Part shown: positions 10,408 to 19,949 of the stretch, piece by piece | Numbering within the stretch: the first letter of the stretch is position 1 | Layout: each line of letters starts with the position of its first letter | Assembly (NCBI GenBank): GCA_022925895.1 | Contig: JAKSYS010000543.1 | Location: 1 to 42,814 of the forward strand | Reading direction: 5' to 3' | Origin: Fragilaria crotonensis | Lineage: Eukaryota > Bacillariophyta > Fragilariophyceae > Fragilariales > Fragilariaceae | Length of the DNA: 42,814 nt | Position numbers and translations under genes: made by a program | Notes under the pieces: model-generated | Database searches by the model: none | Seen by the model: the letters and a program-made list of their open reading frames with translations, nothing else | Told to the model about the DNA's origin: nothing

Positions 10408-10787
10408 CGAGTCTGAAGGCGGCGCACGTTATTCGGGGCTCGCCAGGTTCGCACTCCGTTGTCGGTCACGAAGTGTACTTGCTTGTTCGGTCCCTTGATC
10501 AGCACTTCTGTTACCGTGGCCGTTTTGCCTTCACTTTCGTTCCACTCCAAGCCGTTGTCCCAATTGGCCGGTTTATGGAGTTTGTTGACTATCCAAATTC
10601 TGTCTCCACGGGAAAATTCTCTCTTCGTTTCTCTCTCTTCGCTTGCAACGGCAACAGCTTCGTATGTAGCTTCCTCGCAGTCCTTCTCTGCGATTGCGTG
10701 TTCGAGCTGTTCCGTTAGTTCTGCCTTCTGTAGACTCAACACCTTCAATGCGTTTGTCAATTCTTGGATAGTTTTCTTCCTCTCCAT
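10404..10787 (-). CDS. Small pre-gag ORF of the copia element (127 aa)
   Basis: Starts at ATG 10787 in the leader between the 5' LTR and gag, and ends in TGA at 10406-10404. The gag ATG (10407-10405) overlaps this stop as ATGA, an arrangement that permits termination-reinitiation. Residues about 2-55 look like a coiled coil (KKTIQELTNALKVLSLQKAE onward). The second half has the pattern GDRIWIVNKLHKPANWD, then TATVTEV, then HFVTDNGVRTWRAPNN, which suggests a small beta-barrel, possibly nucleic-acid binding. The function is not known to me. The frame is intact, unlike much of pol. Confidence 0.65.
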   Translation of the reverse strand: MERKKTIQELTNALKVLSLQKAELTEQLEHAIAEKDCEEATYEAVAVASEERETKREFSRGDRIWIVNKLHKPANWDNGLEWNESEGKTATVTEVLIKGPNKQVHFVTDNGVRTWRAPNNVRRLQTR

Positions 10788-10817
10788 GTAATCAGAACGT
10801 TTTTCAAGTTTCACACT

Positions 10818-10831
10818 TTCTTTCGAAACAA
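10818..10831 (-). other. Presumed primer-binding site, self-complementary to the LTR
   Basis: The 14 nt directly abutting the 5' LTR read TTGTTTCGAAAGAA on the coding strand. They do not begin with TGG as a tRNA-primed site would. They are the exact reverse complement of TTCTTTCGAAACAA inside the LTR (10971-10958), allowing a fold-back primer as in Tf1/sushi elements. Confidence 0.6.
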
Positions 10832-11174
10832 TGTTGTAAATCCGATTCGACCACAATACTATGAGGCCCTGAACCTTGTATTTGTCTTGTAGTGATTCTA
10901 ACGGAGATACTAATGACAAGTAATGAAGTCAATCAAACTCACTCTTTACTCACTGGATTGTTTCGAAAGAATGATCTTTCGAAACACTTTATTATTCTTG
11001 CTATTCTTGCTGACCACACGTTCGTTAGGATCATTCCTGACCCTACCTTTTACGACGTCAGCCCATGAGACAGATGATGTCTCTCCGGTATCTATAGTTC
11101 CTCGTGTATGGTTACTGGCACTGTCACTCATGTACTCGTTCATACCTAGGTCCGGTCGTTCTTTATTTCCAACA
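10832..11174 (-). repeat. 5' LTR of the copia element
   Basis: 343 bp and nearly identical to 5097-5439. On the coding (minus) strand a TATA-like AATAATAAAG at 10996-10987 lies about 25 nt upstream of TTCTTTCGAAACAA (10971-10958), which would place a plausible transcription start at or near the latter. This is inference from spacing only. Confidence 0.93.
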
Positions 11175-11179
11175 TTAGC
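11175..11179. repeat. Target-site duplication TTAGC (right)
   Basis: Matches the pentamer at 5092-5096 and marks the right boundary of the copia insertion. Confidence 0.93.
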
Positions 11180-11218
11180 CCCGGGGTGAAGAAAAAGAGG
11201 CTCGAAATCGAGGGCCAA

Positions 11219-11376
11219 GAGACACTCTATATGTGCATCCGAATGTTTTGTTTCTGTCCGTGTATACTATATTCAATTCTCAACGCACAGACTCCGTGAC
11301 AATTTTTGTGGTAGTCATTTCTGTGTAGCCACGGTGGAAACAAAACGTTCGGGTGTACATATAGAGAGTGTATCTC
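11219..11376. repeat. Hairpin-forming inverted repeat, MITE or terminal foldback
   Basis: Left arm about 11219-11263 (begins GAGACACTCTATATGTGCAT) and right arm about 11327-11376 are imperfect reverse complements over some 45 bp, with a loop of about 65 bp. No coding sequence. It lies 14 bp before the Harbinger TIR. It could be a small MITE or part of a neighbouring transposon end. No clear target duplication is visible. Confidence 0.65.
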
Positions 11377-11390
11377 TTTGCCGTAACTAA

Positions 11391-11408
11391 GGCCCTCCCT
11401 TATCGAGG
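11391..11408 (+). repeat. Harbinger left TIR
   Basis: GGCCCTCCCTTATCGAGG, identical to the reverse complement of the right TIR. It is followed by subterminal copies of GTCAAAACT and AACTTTG-type motifs up to about 11580, possible transposase-binding sites. Confidence 0.9.
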
Positions 11409-11725
11409 TCAAAACTCGAAGGTCAAAACTGACCCCCCAGTTTTGTTTTGAAAAAATTACCGGCCTTATCGGGAGCAAAGTTCGTGTCAAAACTAATTTC
11501 GTAGATTTTCAACTTTGTCCGTCAAAACTGGTTGACGAAGTTGGGGGTCAACTTTGACAACCAACTTTGCCGAACAAAGTTGACCTTTCTGAGTCGAGTC
11601 AATCGGAAAGCGTATCTTTCACATCGGAATCTTTTGCAATCGTCGCACAAAACGAGAACAAGAACAACAGCTGCCACCAACTACTTCATGCACATGTGAT
11701 CGTCAGCACAGTCCTGCTGAAGTTC

Positions 11726-13487
11726 ATGGGACAACTAATCAGTGTACCGGTGAGTTCAGATGCCGCATTCGCTTTGGATCGTCGACCAAAAACAATTTCA
11801 GAATGCATGGTGGGCGGGAAGATCAATGAAAGAATGTATCACGAGTTCAAGAAGAGATCATACGAGGAACTTGACCAGCATCTTGCTGATATGCTGTTCA
11901 CGAACTCCCTCCTACATGGGGAAGAAGAGCATGAAGGCAACGAAAATGAGCAGCAGCGTGTAACAACAACAAGGAAGGCAAAGAGAAGGAGAAAAGAAAA
12001 ACAAGTTGTGATGTATACAGACCCTTCTACTGGATTGCGGTGTCGATTGCACCCTAGGATGTCGTTGTGGTAAGTTTAACAAGTTATTCCTTTCCATTTC
12101 CGGAACAACACCCGTCTTTCCAGTATGTTCTAACACTTTTGCTGTTATTCCATTCCGCGACAGGTATAATATGTACGTAGAATCACCTTTCCTTGAAAGT
12201 CCTAGGTTCCATCGCATCTTTCGGAAACGTTTTAGGATGCCCTACAGATGCTTTCAAGAACTGGCTGCCATGCTTGCCGAGTCCCCACTTTTTGAACGGT
12301 GGAGAGACGGAAAAGCGGACGCCTTTGACCGACCAACAACACCTTTGCCGCTGCTTGTCCTATGTTGTCTTCGCTACATCGGACGAGGGTGGACGTTTGA
12401 TGACTTGTCAGAGAACACTGGGATCTCTGATGAAATCATACGAGTCTTTTTTCACCGATTCATCGAATTTGGTAGTACAGTCCTGTACAAGAAGCATGTC
12501 GTTGCTCCGGAATCTGCCGATGACGCTGCTGTTCACACAAAGGAATACGAAAAAGCTGGACTACCGGGTTGTGTTGGCTCGATGGATGCGACGCACATAC
12601 TCCTTGAAAAGGTTGAGTATCGGCTTCGTCAGAGTCACCTCGGATTCAAGAGCAGTCACACTTGTCGTACTTACAACATCACTGTGAACAACAGACGTCA
12701 AATTCTGGCAACGACAATGGGTCACCCAGCAAGGTGGAACGATAAAACCGTTGTGCTTTTTGATGATTTTGCGGTGGCATTGCATGAAGGGGAAAAACTT
12801 CAAGACGTCAGGTTTCACTTGTATGATCATGATGCATCTGGCAATGTTATAAAACAGACGTATGCCGGAGTTTGGCAGATTGTTGACAATGGTTATCTGA
12901 ACTGGTCAACGACTGTGCCGCCATTGAAAACATCGTGCAATCGCTCCGACATTCGCTTCTCAAAGTGGCTCGAGTCCATTCGGAAGGACGTCGAGTGTAC
13001 GTTTGGGATACTCAAAGGCCGCTTCCGAATATTAAAAACAGGTATTCGTTTGCTTGGACAAAAATCTGCTGATAAAATTTTTCTAACATGCTGCGCTCTT
13101 CACAATTGGCTGCTCAATGAGGACGGCCTCAGTGAAGGATGGGAAGATGGCGTGCCAAGTATCTGGGAAGGAAGCATTGGTTATCACGACGTTTGCGATG
13201 CTCAAGAACACCTTCCTGCCGCGGTACAGCGACTCATGTCTCCGACGCAATTGAGAACGTTCGATCTGTCTCGAGTTGGTTTGATGGGTGCTACTGACAA
13301 CGTTGTTTACCGTCACCGACAAGGGGACAATGACAACGATGACGCACAAATGTCTTGCAAGGTTGTCAAGAAGCTCAGCTTGAATTACTTCAGATCAAAG
13401 CTGATCAAACATTTCAGCATTGCGTTTCAAAGAAACGAAATCCAATGGCCAGGCAAACGGAATCAGCTGAACGAGTTGCCCTTCTAG
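11726..13487 (+). CDS. PIF/Harbinger DDE transposase, two exons
   Basis: Exon 1 ends at 12069 (TTGTG before GTAAGT) and exon 2 starts at 12164, removing a 94-nt intron and giving the join SLWYNMYVESPF. The first in-frame ATG is at 11726; the frame stays open to about 11567 without an ATG, so an extra upstream exon is possible. Counting from the methionine at 12171, the catalytic triad is D139 (GSMDATH), D239 (IVDNGYL) and E275 (DVECTFGILKGRF), with 35 residues between the last two as in Harbinger (HARBI1-like) nucleases. The N-terminal part of exon 2 has the usual FRxxFRM helix. It would cut and rejoin the transposon at its TIRs. The reading frame is intact. Confidence 0.9.
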
Positions 13488-13603
13488 TAGCTACTAAGAA
13501 TAGGATGCTTCTTTGTTGTCGCACATTACTACTAATTGAATCGTTTTTAGGTTCTACTATTACTTCGCTCTGCTTTTGTCATCGTTGTTTTTGTCTGCCG
13601 TTG

Positions 13604-15209
13604 TCAATCAGAGTCGTCATCATTCAGATGACTCTGATTAGCGACAACGAAGGGAGGAGGACGAGGCTGAAAGCACTCGCGGATATCAACAGTGCAGTCG
13701 TAATATTCCTCGGTGCCTAATTCCTTCTCGGGCTCTGGCTCGTTTCGTCCGCCTTCTTCTTCATGACAAACAGCAGGGGAGCGATTGCGCTGTGAACTCG
13801 AAGTATCATACAACACTGATGTGGGAGTTGGGATCGAGACTCCTCTGGAACTTGCAGGCGTAGTAGAGCCTACGGTAGTACTGATAGATGAAGCACTGCT
13901 CTTCAAACGTTTGTTGTTGCTATCGTGAGATCCAAGGAGCGCATTGTTGATGAGTTCGTCACTAGTTCGGCGACGGTCTTCTATGAGACTCTGTTGCTCG
14001 GCAAACTCCGCCATCAATTTCTTTTTTGTCAGCCATAAGTTGTTTGATCTCCTTGAAGATATCGTCGTTCCGATCCGTTACTCCCCACTGCTTGGCGAGA
14101 TCCATATTAGTGTCAATTTGCGTTTGAATATGAAGAATCGCCGTAGAAAATGAATTATCAAGGCTTCTTCGGTCTTCCATTGAACGAGCTGACAGCAGCT
14201 TTGCAATCTCAATCTGTTGGTTGAGAGATTGTCCACCACGACGGAAAGGCGATGCTGGTAAAGCACCATCAGTGGTGGCTCGGCGACTAGAGCCTGCACT
14301 CGCTGCCTCTTTCTTTACTTGTCGCCTACTGTTTGCTCCCTTTTCTTCCTTCACGCTGTCACCGATCTGAAATTGTTTAGATTGGTAGACAGCACACTGC
14401 TGGGGATCCTCAATTATAAAGCCCCAAAGAAAAAATGCAATCATGCCAGAGAAACAATAATCCTCTGGCATTTCTTCGGGATTCACCACATCCAATTGTG
14501 AAGAAGGATCATGCTGGTGGTCATCTTTGTCGCCGGCTGTTGTCGACATAACATCGTCGTCGTCTTCGTTTTCACCACCACTCGAACCTCGAAGTTTTAC
14601 ATACATACATTCGCGAATGTAACGATGGTAATCTGCAATTGTTTTCCCTGATGGAAGATTTCCATCCTTGTACTCGCTATCGACACCTTTAGCACATGCA
14701 AGTGCCTTCCTCCCATTCCTCAACACTTCCTTGGCGCCTCGCATTATGGTTTTGTCGGAAACATGGACCGGGTTACTAAAATTCTTGGCAACCAACATTG
14801 ATGTGGTTATACCATCGGACTTATTTGCATAGACTGTGAGTTTGCCACCAGAGCTTTTCTGCGGGAAATAGCAATCCTTGAGTACCTTGTCGTACTCGTT
14901 CCGAGATGACCCGGCAACTGTCCCAAAACCAGACAATGTTGAGGCATTCCGGTCATCATTTGTGGCGACAGGGACATTGTCATACAAATGAGAAAACTGG
15001 TTGAGTCCCAAAACCATCTGCTCTGGGAGCGTCATGATGTCACTTGCACCGGTAACACCGATAATGCTTTCACGAAGCATTTGCCTCTGATCTTTCTCTG
15101 TCATGCTCCTAGCAGAAGAAAATACAACAGATTCATAGGCAGCAAAGAACATGGTTCTTTGTAACTCTTTCATTAGCTTGGACCCGCCAACAAACTTAAG
15201 GGACTCCAT
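13604..15209 (-). CDS. Second gene of the Harbinger element, unknown, one frameshift
   Basis: Begins at ATG 15209 (MESLKFVGGSKLM) and runs to about 14015, where an A-run in the codons for DKKE shifts the frame; the remainder (MAEFAEQQSLIEDRRRT onward) continues to the stop at 13604. Removing one A joins both parts smoothly. Autonomous Harbinger elements usually carry a second, Myb/SANT-type protein that escorts the transposase to the nucleus and binds the ends. This protein sits in that position but I see no Trp-based SANT repeat. Its C-terminal third is Ser/Asp-rich with a helical segment (NQQIEIAKLLSARSMEDRR). An in-frame TTG at 15245 and an out-of-frame ATG in good context at 15249 leave the exact start uncertain. 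Confidence 0.6.
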
Positions 15210-15407
15210 CTTCTTCCTAGCATTCCTGTTTGATGATGTTGGCAACCATGGTGAAGAACAGCGACGGTGGAATTATACTACCTCCACTAAACATTTAGTG
15301 GATAAGTACCCGGAAAACCTCTGTTTTGTTTTGGTACCGGTAAGGGCGTTGAACAAGATTTTTTCCAAAACCAAACTGGGGGGTCAGTTTTGACATGAAA
15401 AAATGGT

Positions 15408-15425
15408 CCTCGATAAGGGAGGGCC
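15408..15425 (-). repeat. Harbinger right TIR
   Basis: Perfect 18-bp inverted copy of the left TIR, next to the 24-bp subterminal inverted block at 15371-15394. Confidence 0.9.
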
Positions 15426-15907
15426 TGAATGGGAGAATTCCATACCGGTATGTAGTCGTACAGTACGTCGTAGTTCAGTTTTCAGTAGACAGTAGATATT
15501 GTTCCCTCTGCGTGTACCGACTGAGCGATCTTAAAAAACATTGTATATATCTTTGAATATATTTATTATAGAATGTTCGAATTACACGTATTAAAATACT
15601 CGGAGTACAAATCAACTTTTCCTACGAAATTCAGGTTGCTCCTTTGGAGACAGAAATACCCGACGCCGTATCAGTAGTCAGTAGAAGACAGTACTACCAT
15701 ACACTACTTCAGCTGATCCGGCGTGATCCGTGGAGCACATACTTCAGACGACTCCGGACGCGTTTTGGGGGGTGAGAGCAAGCGTTCAAGTTGTCTTCGA
15801 CACCACGCCGACCCAAGAGGGACCTGCGCGCGACTGAAGTTTGGTTTTATGGAACAACAAATCAACAGATCGTTCTCAGTCGTCATCACATCGTTTTCCA
15901 CGATATC
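15426..15907. other. Intergenic, upstream of the ERD2-like gene
   Basis: No gene seen. It contains an AT-rich patch with TATATATC-like sequence around 15543-15570 and short CAGTAGACAGTAGA-type repeats. An open frame at 15791-15907 continues into the ERD2-like exon but does not resemble an ERD2 N-terminus. Confidence 0.5.
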
Positions 15908-17124
15908 ATGTCACTGAACCTATTTCGAGCATCCGGGGATCTCCTTCACATTATTGCAGTATGCATGATTCTTTATAGGTTATTCGTAAAGAAGAATGCG
16001 CAAGGTGAGGAACAAGTCGTTGTGTGTATACTATACTAGTCTCAAGTCACATGTCTCCAGCTTTCGCAGCTTTCACTCGGTCATTCTAACAATCTTTTGC
16101 TCAAAATAAAATCTGACACTATAGGAATTTCGCTCAAGACTCAAGTGGCGCTTCTATTCGTCAGCGTCACACGGTATCTGGACTTGTTCACAACATTTTA
16201 TAGTACCTACAACAGCATGCTGAAGATATTTTACATTACTTCATCGCTCTTCATTTGCTGCTCGATTTCATGCCTACACCAACTCAAATCGACGTACAGA
16301 CCTGATCAAGACATGGCTGCGGTTAAATCCTGGCATTATGTCATTGCAACGATTCTAACGTTCAGCTTCTCATGCCTTCTTATTTCGGATGCAACATTTG
16401 GCATTGATCCTTTAGAAATTTGTTGGACGGCTTCCATTATCTGGGAGCCGCTTGCTTTGATTCCTCAAGCCATTCTTTACCGACGTTATCGACAGGTCGA
16501 GGGACTGACCGGAGCATCATTTCTGTTCCTCATGGGGCTGTACCGGTTCCTTTACATTATCAACTGGATTGTCAGAGCCAACACAGAAAAACGGTATAAG
16601 CATCATCTCGTCGTCTATTTCGGTGGCGGAGCTCAAGTATTGATAGCGTCGTGTGCACTCTTTTGGCCAGACGGAACAAACGAAGGAGACCTGTCGGCAG
16701 CCCCTATTGTAACTCAAATATTTCAGTTTTGCCGAGAAGTACACTGTGGTATGCTTGGACTTCTGCTTTTATTCGGCATGATCTGTTATGCTTCGACCGC
16801 TGTACCGACGAAGAGTCTGCTGTGTTCGTGATCCTTGTTACGTTTGTGGGTCTTGCGCTGCTCCTTCTTACTCCTCCTGCCTGCTTCTTTTACATGTATT
16901 GTGACAATTCACGTACATCTACCGACGTTGGGAGAGACGATCATGATGAAGTCCTTGATGAACTGACCCTGCCCTTGGTGGAACCAACAAGTGCAGAAGG
17001 CACGGCAAGCGACGACGCAACGATTGTCGAGCTAACGTCCCAACCAACTGAATTGCAATCAGACACTGAATATGAATCTCCAACAACACCGCCGCATGTC
17101 GCAGTCAGGATTCAAGTAGTCTAA
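15908..17124 (+). CDS. ERD2/KDEL-receptor-like membrane protein with C-terminal extension
   Basis: Exon 1 (15908-16004) reads MSLNLFRASGDLLHIIAV, the typical ERD2 start. A 120-nt intron follows and exon 2 starts at 16125, giving NAQGISLKTQ. The hallmarks GISLKTQ, TRYLDLF, LIPQAILYRR and LYRFLYIINWI are clear. ERD2 proteins retrieve HDEL/KDEL-tagged proteins from the Golgi to the ER through seven membrane segments in about 210 residues. Here the protein would reach about 360 residues, with two further hydrophobic segments (CGMLGLLLLFGMICY and AVFVILVTFVGLALLLL) and an acidic Ser/Thr-rich tail. A one-base frameshift near 16810 separates the last part, which ends at TAA 17124. The start was chosen by family N-terminus; an upstream frame is open but unlike ERD2. 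Confidence 0.85.
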
Positions 17125-17839
17125 TGGTGTGCTCTGCGCCTACCAGGAAAGGAAGCAAATCGAAAATTGCAGGGGTTAAGCAATGCTGTCACTGCTCATC
17201 CAAAAATGATCGATTTTTACGTCCACCCATGAAGAGCGTGCGCACGTATGGTTTGGTGCCGAGTGTTGGCTGTCTTCGTCCGAACAATTATTCTCTCCCC
17301 ATTGTCTCTTCTGCGATGCGTACTTCAACAGTGTATAACTGAGTTACCACTCGACCCGTTATTGTCATCTACATCATCGTGTATCGTTTAGCATCAACAT
17401 ACTTAATCCTCGTTGCAATGACCACAATCAAAACCATCGTTAGTCCTACTAACGCAACAAAGCACATATGAGTGAACATGTTCATACGGTATCGTCTTCC
17501 AGGGGAATAATACAGTCTCTTTCGTTGCAAGCGTGAAAGGCAGTCTGCTTTTTACTACAGTACAGTGTCATACCGGTCGAGCGTCCTCCCATTTCACAGT
17601 TGTGCACCAGCACTTCAAGTTCCGCAATGATAGTGGTCCTCCAACCTTTGGTGATGTTGTCTTGACAGTATCTGTGCAAAGCGGTGGTGCAATATATCTG
17701 CTGCGCAGGGCTCTTTCTCATGTGTGAAACGACCATTGACACTTTGGTCGTTCAACAATGTTTACTTCAGTAGATATACATCACATTGACCCTTTGCTAG
17801 GCTGCGTTGACTACGTTACACAGTACAGAACGTTAATGC
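17125..17839. other. Intergenic between convergent genes
   Basis: Holds the 3' ends of the ERD2-like gene and tweety-like gene A. The small open frames here have no recognisable domain. I see nothing else. Confidence 0.5.
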
Positions 17840-19949
17840 TCAACTCAGGAGGAACTGCGATGGAATCAATTTACATATGATTAAAGGACAACCAAGACTT
17901 ATATGAACAATAAAACGCGCACGCATGTTAAAACGAGGTGTCTGGGGTGCTGTTGCCCTGCTCTGGTTGCGGGCGTATTCCTGTTCGAATCTGTACCGAT
18001 CCTCATCGTCGTCGTAGCCAGTACTTGTGTAAACGTCATCATCGTCCGACCGGAAACCCGACGCGAACGACCCATCATCAGGATCAGTGTCACGAATGTG
18101 GCCTGTGTAAGAACGTTCCACGCCTTCATCGTAATCGTCATCGTCCATCACGATCATCCTTGTAATTGCTTTCGTCGTCCTCAAGCTCGTCAACGGCCAA
18201 AGGAAGAGCGTAACATGATCATCAATGTTCCCATGAAGCCAACCACCAGGAATGCTATGTCGAATAGACAGACATAATGTTAGAATAGAGTACGAAAAGA
18301 AACCATGACAGTAATACAAATTGCAATTCAACGTACCTGCAAACGTCAGGTGACGCCTTTTATGGAATAATTGCATGTTCCATCGTAGACTGTGGATGTA
18401 TAGATAGGCACCAGATTATCGCAACTCAAAAGCTGTATCGTTTCTTCGGAACTGTTCTTCAAAATCCCCAGGTTGGTGGACATTTGTCCAGTCAGAGCAG
18501 CGATTTCTCAATGTTACCACCACACACTAGTTCCAAGCGATCCAATCAATGGTATTAATTGATGCATCGAGGGTGGCAACTTGAATATCGGCGTTGGCAA
18601 TTTGTTCAGCGTAGCCCTCAATGAAATAAAAGGGGTTGCCGGATGCGTCTGTGCACTGATTCGTGTAGTACTTAATGGCCTGGTATAGCACATCCGATGT
18701 ACTGTATCCTTGATTGATCAAAATGGCATCGACGGATTCGTTGGGTGTCATAGTGGTACCACCCGAGCAGAAGTCTGCAAGCAAACAATGTAAGAATTCT
18801 TGATCGAGAATGGCAAAATAATGTGTGCACTGCATGTCGGGAATGGTACGAAAGCCGCCGCCACGTACCTGCGTTGCCAACGGCCGCCAAGGAAACGGCA
18901 GAAGCAAGGCCGATCGAGAAGATTGTCATAACGATAAGTAGTGGTGTGAGGAACCAGCTGAGAATGCATTCGAAAACCTCATTGGATACATAGCATGTTG
19001 CCATAAGGACTCCGACAAGCATGAACGAAGGGACCAGTATCAAGGAATGAGAATGAGCAACGATTGCCAATCGTAGATAGCAATGTTGTTTGTAGCGGTG
19101 TCAATATCTTCCGTTAGCGCCTTGGCAGTGGCGATACCTTTTTGAAGACTCTGCAAGTCCCCACTGACGAAATCATTAAGTTGCTGTAGCAAATCAATGG
19201 CTGTTTGTGCCTGCGCTTCGAGGTCAATGTCAAACAGCTCTTGCAGACTATTCGAATTAGGGCACAAATTTCCCAGGTTTTCAATTAGAGTGGTACGAAT
19301 AGTTTTGGAACTGTCACCCACTACTTGTAAAGAGGATGCAATACGTTCCGCGCTGGATACGATTCCAGAAATTTCCTGGGGGAAGGTGAAAAAGAAGTTA
19401 GATGTAAAGGTTGGGTCCAGTATTTTGAGCAAGGCATGTTAGAATGGCCATGTGCCATGTATGTACTCAGTAGCACTAAACTCCAGTCGTAAGTACTCCA
19501 GTACAAACGTCAACAGTACACAAACTGTCACCGGTCCATGATTCAAAATGCCGCGATTGGTACAGGACAGTCCAATACACAAACATGCACCACCACCAGA
19601 AACAACTTACTTGGTTGCTATTGTCGACAGTTGTGAGAGTGTCTTGCAAGTTTGTAATCCCTTCCGTCACCAACAAGATTGTAAATAGCATGGATAAGAC
19701 CGCCGCCAGCGAAAAGACAATGCGGACGTGCGACGCTCGGGTGCGATTGGTGAATCGATGGCCGGCTAGAAATCCAGCACCTGGGGTGCATTTCAGAACC
19801 AGTAGAATAATGAACCAAATAACAAATACCGTCAATAGAAAACAACCAATAAAGAGCAAACCTTGTGCATAATCCGATACTTCTTGTTGATTGGAACTAA
19901 AGAGATCAGAGAAATCCGAAGAGTGACTGAAGCGTGGAACGGAACGCAT
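17840..19949 (-). CDS. Tweety-like membrane protein A, four exons
   Basis: Exon 1 is 19949-19611 (start MRSVPRFSHSSDF; TM1 GLLFIGCFLLTVFVIWF; TM2 IVFSLAAVLSMLFTILLV). Exon 2 is 19375-18869 (helical loop with NLCPNSNSLQEL; TM3 and TM4). Exon 3 is 18774-18337 (starts ADFCSGGTTMTPNE; Cys-bearing loop with YYTNQC and later LLSCDNLVP). Exon 4 starts at 18254 (TM5 AFLVVGFMGTLMIML, then an acidic tail with VMDDDDYDEGVERSYTG). Five membrane segments with a DFC motif after TM4 resemble the tweety (TTYH) family. Frameshifts occur near 19030 (a CC doublet), around 18500-18530, near 18345, 18215 and 18145. The C-terminal end at 17840 is uncertain. It has the same intron positions as genes B and C. Function in diatoms is unknown to me; TTYH proteins are membrane proteins of debated channel or lipid role. 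Confidence 0.65.

Larger units (their letters stand above)
5097..11174 (-). mobile_element. Ty1/copia LTR retrotransposon (CoDi-like), complete with LTRs and TSD
   Basis: A 6,078-bp element in minus orientation. Two 343-bp LTRs bounded by TGTTG...CAACA flank the order pre-gag ORF, gag, protease, integrase, reverse transcriptase, RNase H, which is the copia gene order. The 5-bp target duplication is intact. The LTRs differ at only two positions I can see (5103/10838 and 5331/11066), so insertion was recent. The internal region nevertheless carries roughly ten small frameshifts as sequenced. The leader next to the 5' LTR has no tRNA-like primer-binding site but shows complementarity to the LTR itself. 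The protein style resembles the diatom CoDi lineage; this is recognition from memory. Confidence 0.95.
11391..15425. mobile_element. PIF/Harbinger DNA transposon with two convergent genes
   Basis: 18-bp perfect terminal inverted repeats (GGCCCTCCCTTATCGAGG at 11391-11408, reverse complement at 15408-15425) bracket a DDE transposase gene on the plus strand and a second gene on the minus strand. A further 24-bp inverted block (11422-11445 and 15371-15394, one mismatch) lies inside the termini. The flanking trinucleotides are TAA on the left and TGA on the right; Harbinger elements duplicate a TWA-type target, so the duplication is absent or mutated. Confidence 0.9.

Noticed and set aside
10800-10831. 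Conventional tRNA primer-binding site for the copia element
   Set aside because: No TGG and no initiator-Met internal complement in the first 30 nt of the leader that I can see.
11388-15428. Perfect target-site duplication for the Harbinger element
   Set aside because: Flanks read TAA and TGA; only two of three bases match, so I do not claim an intact duplication.
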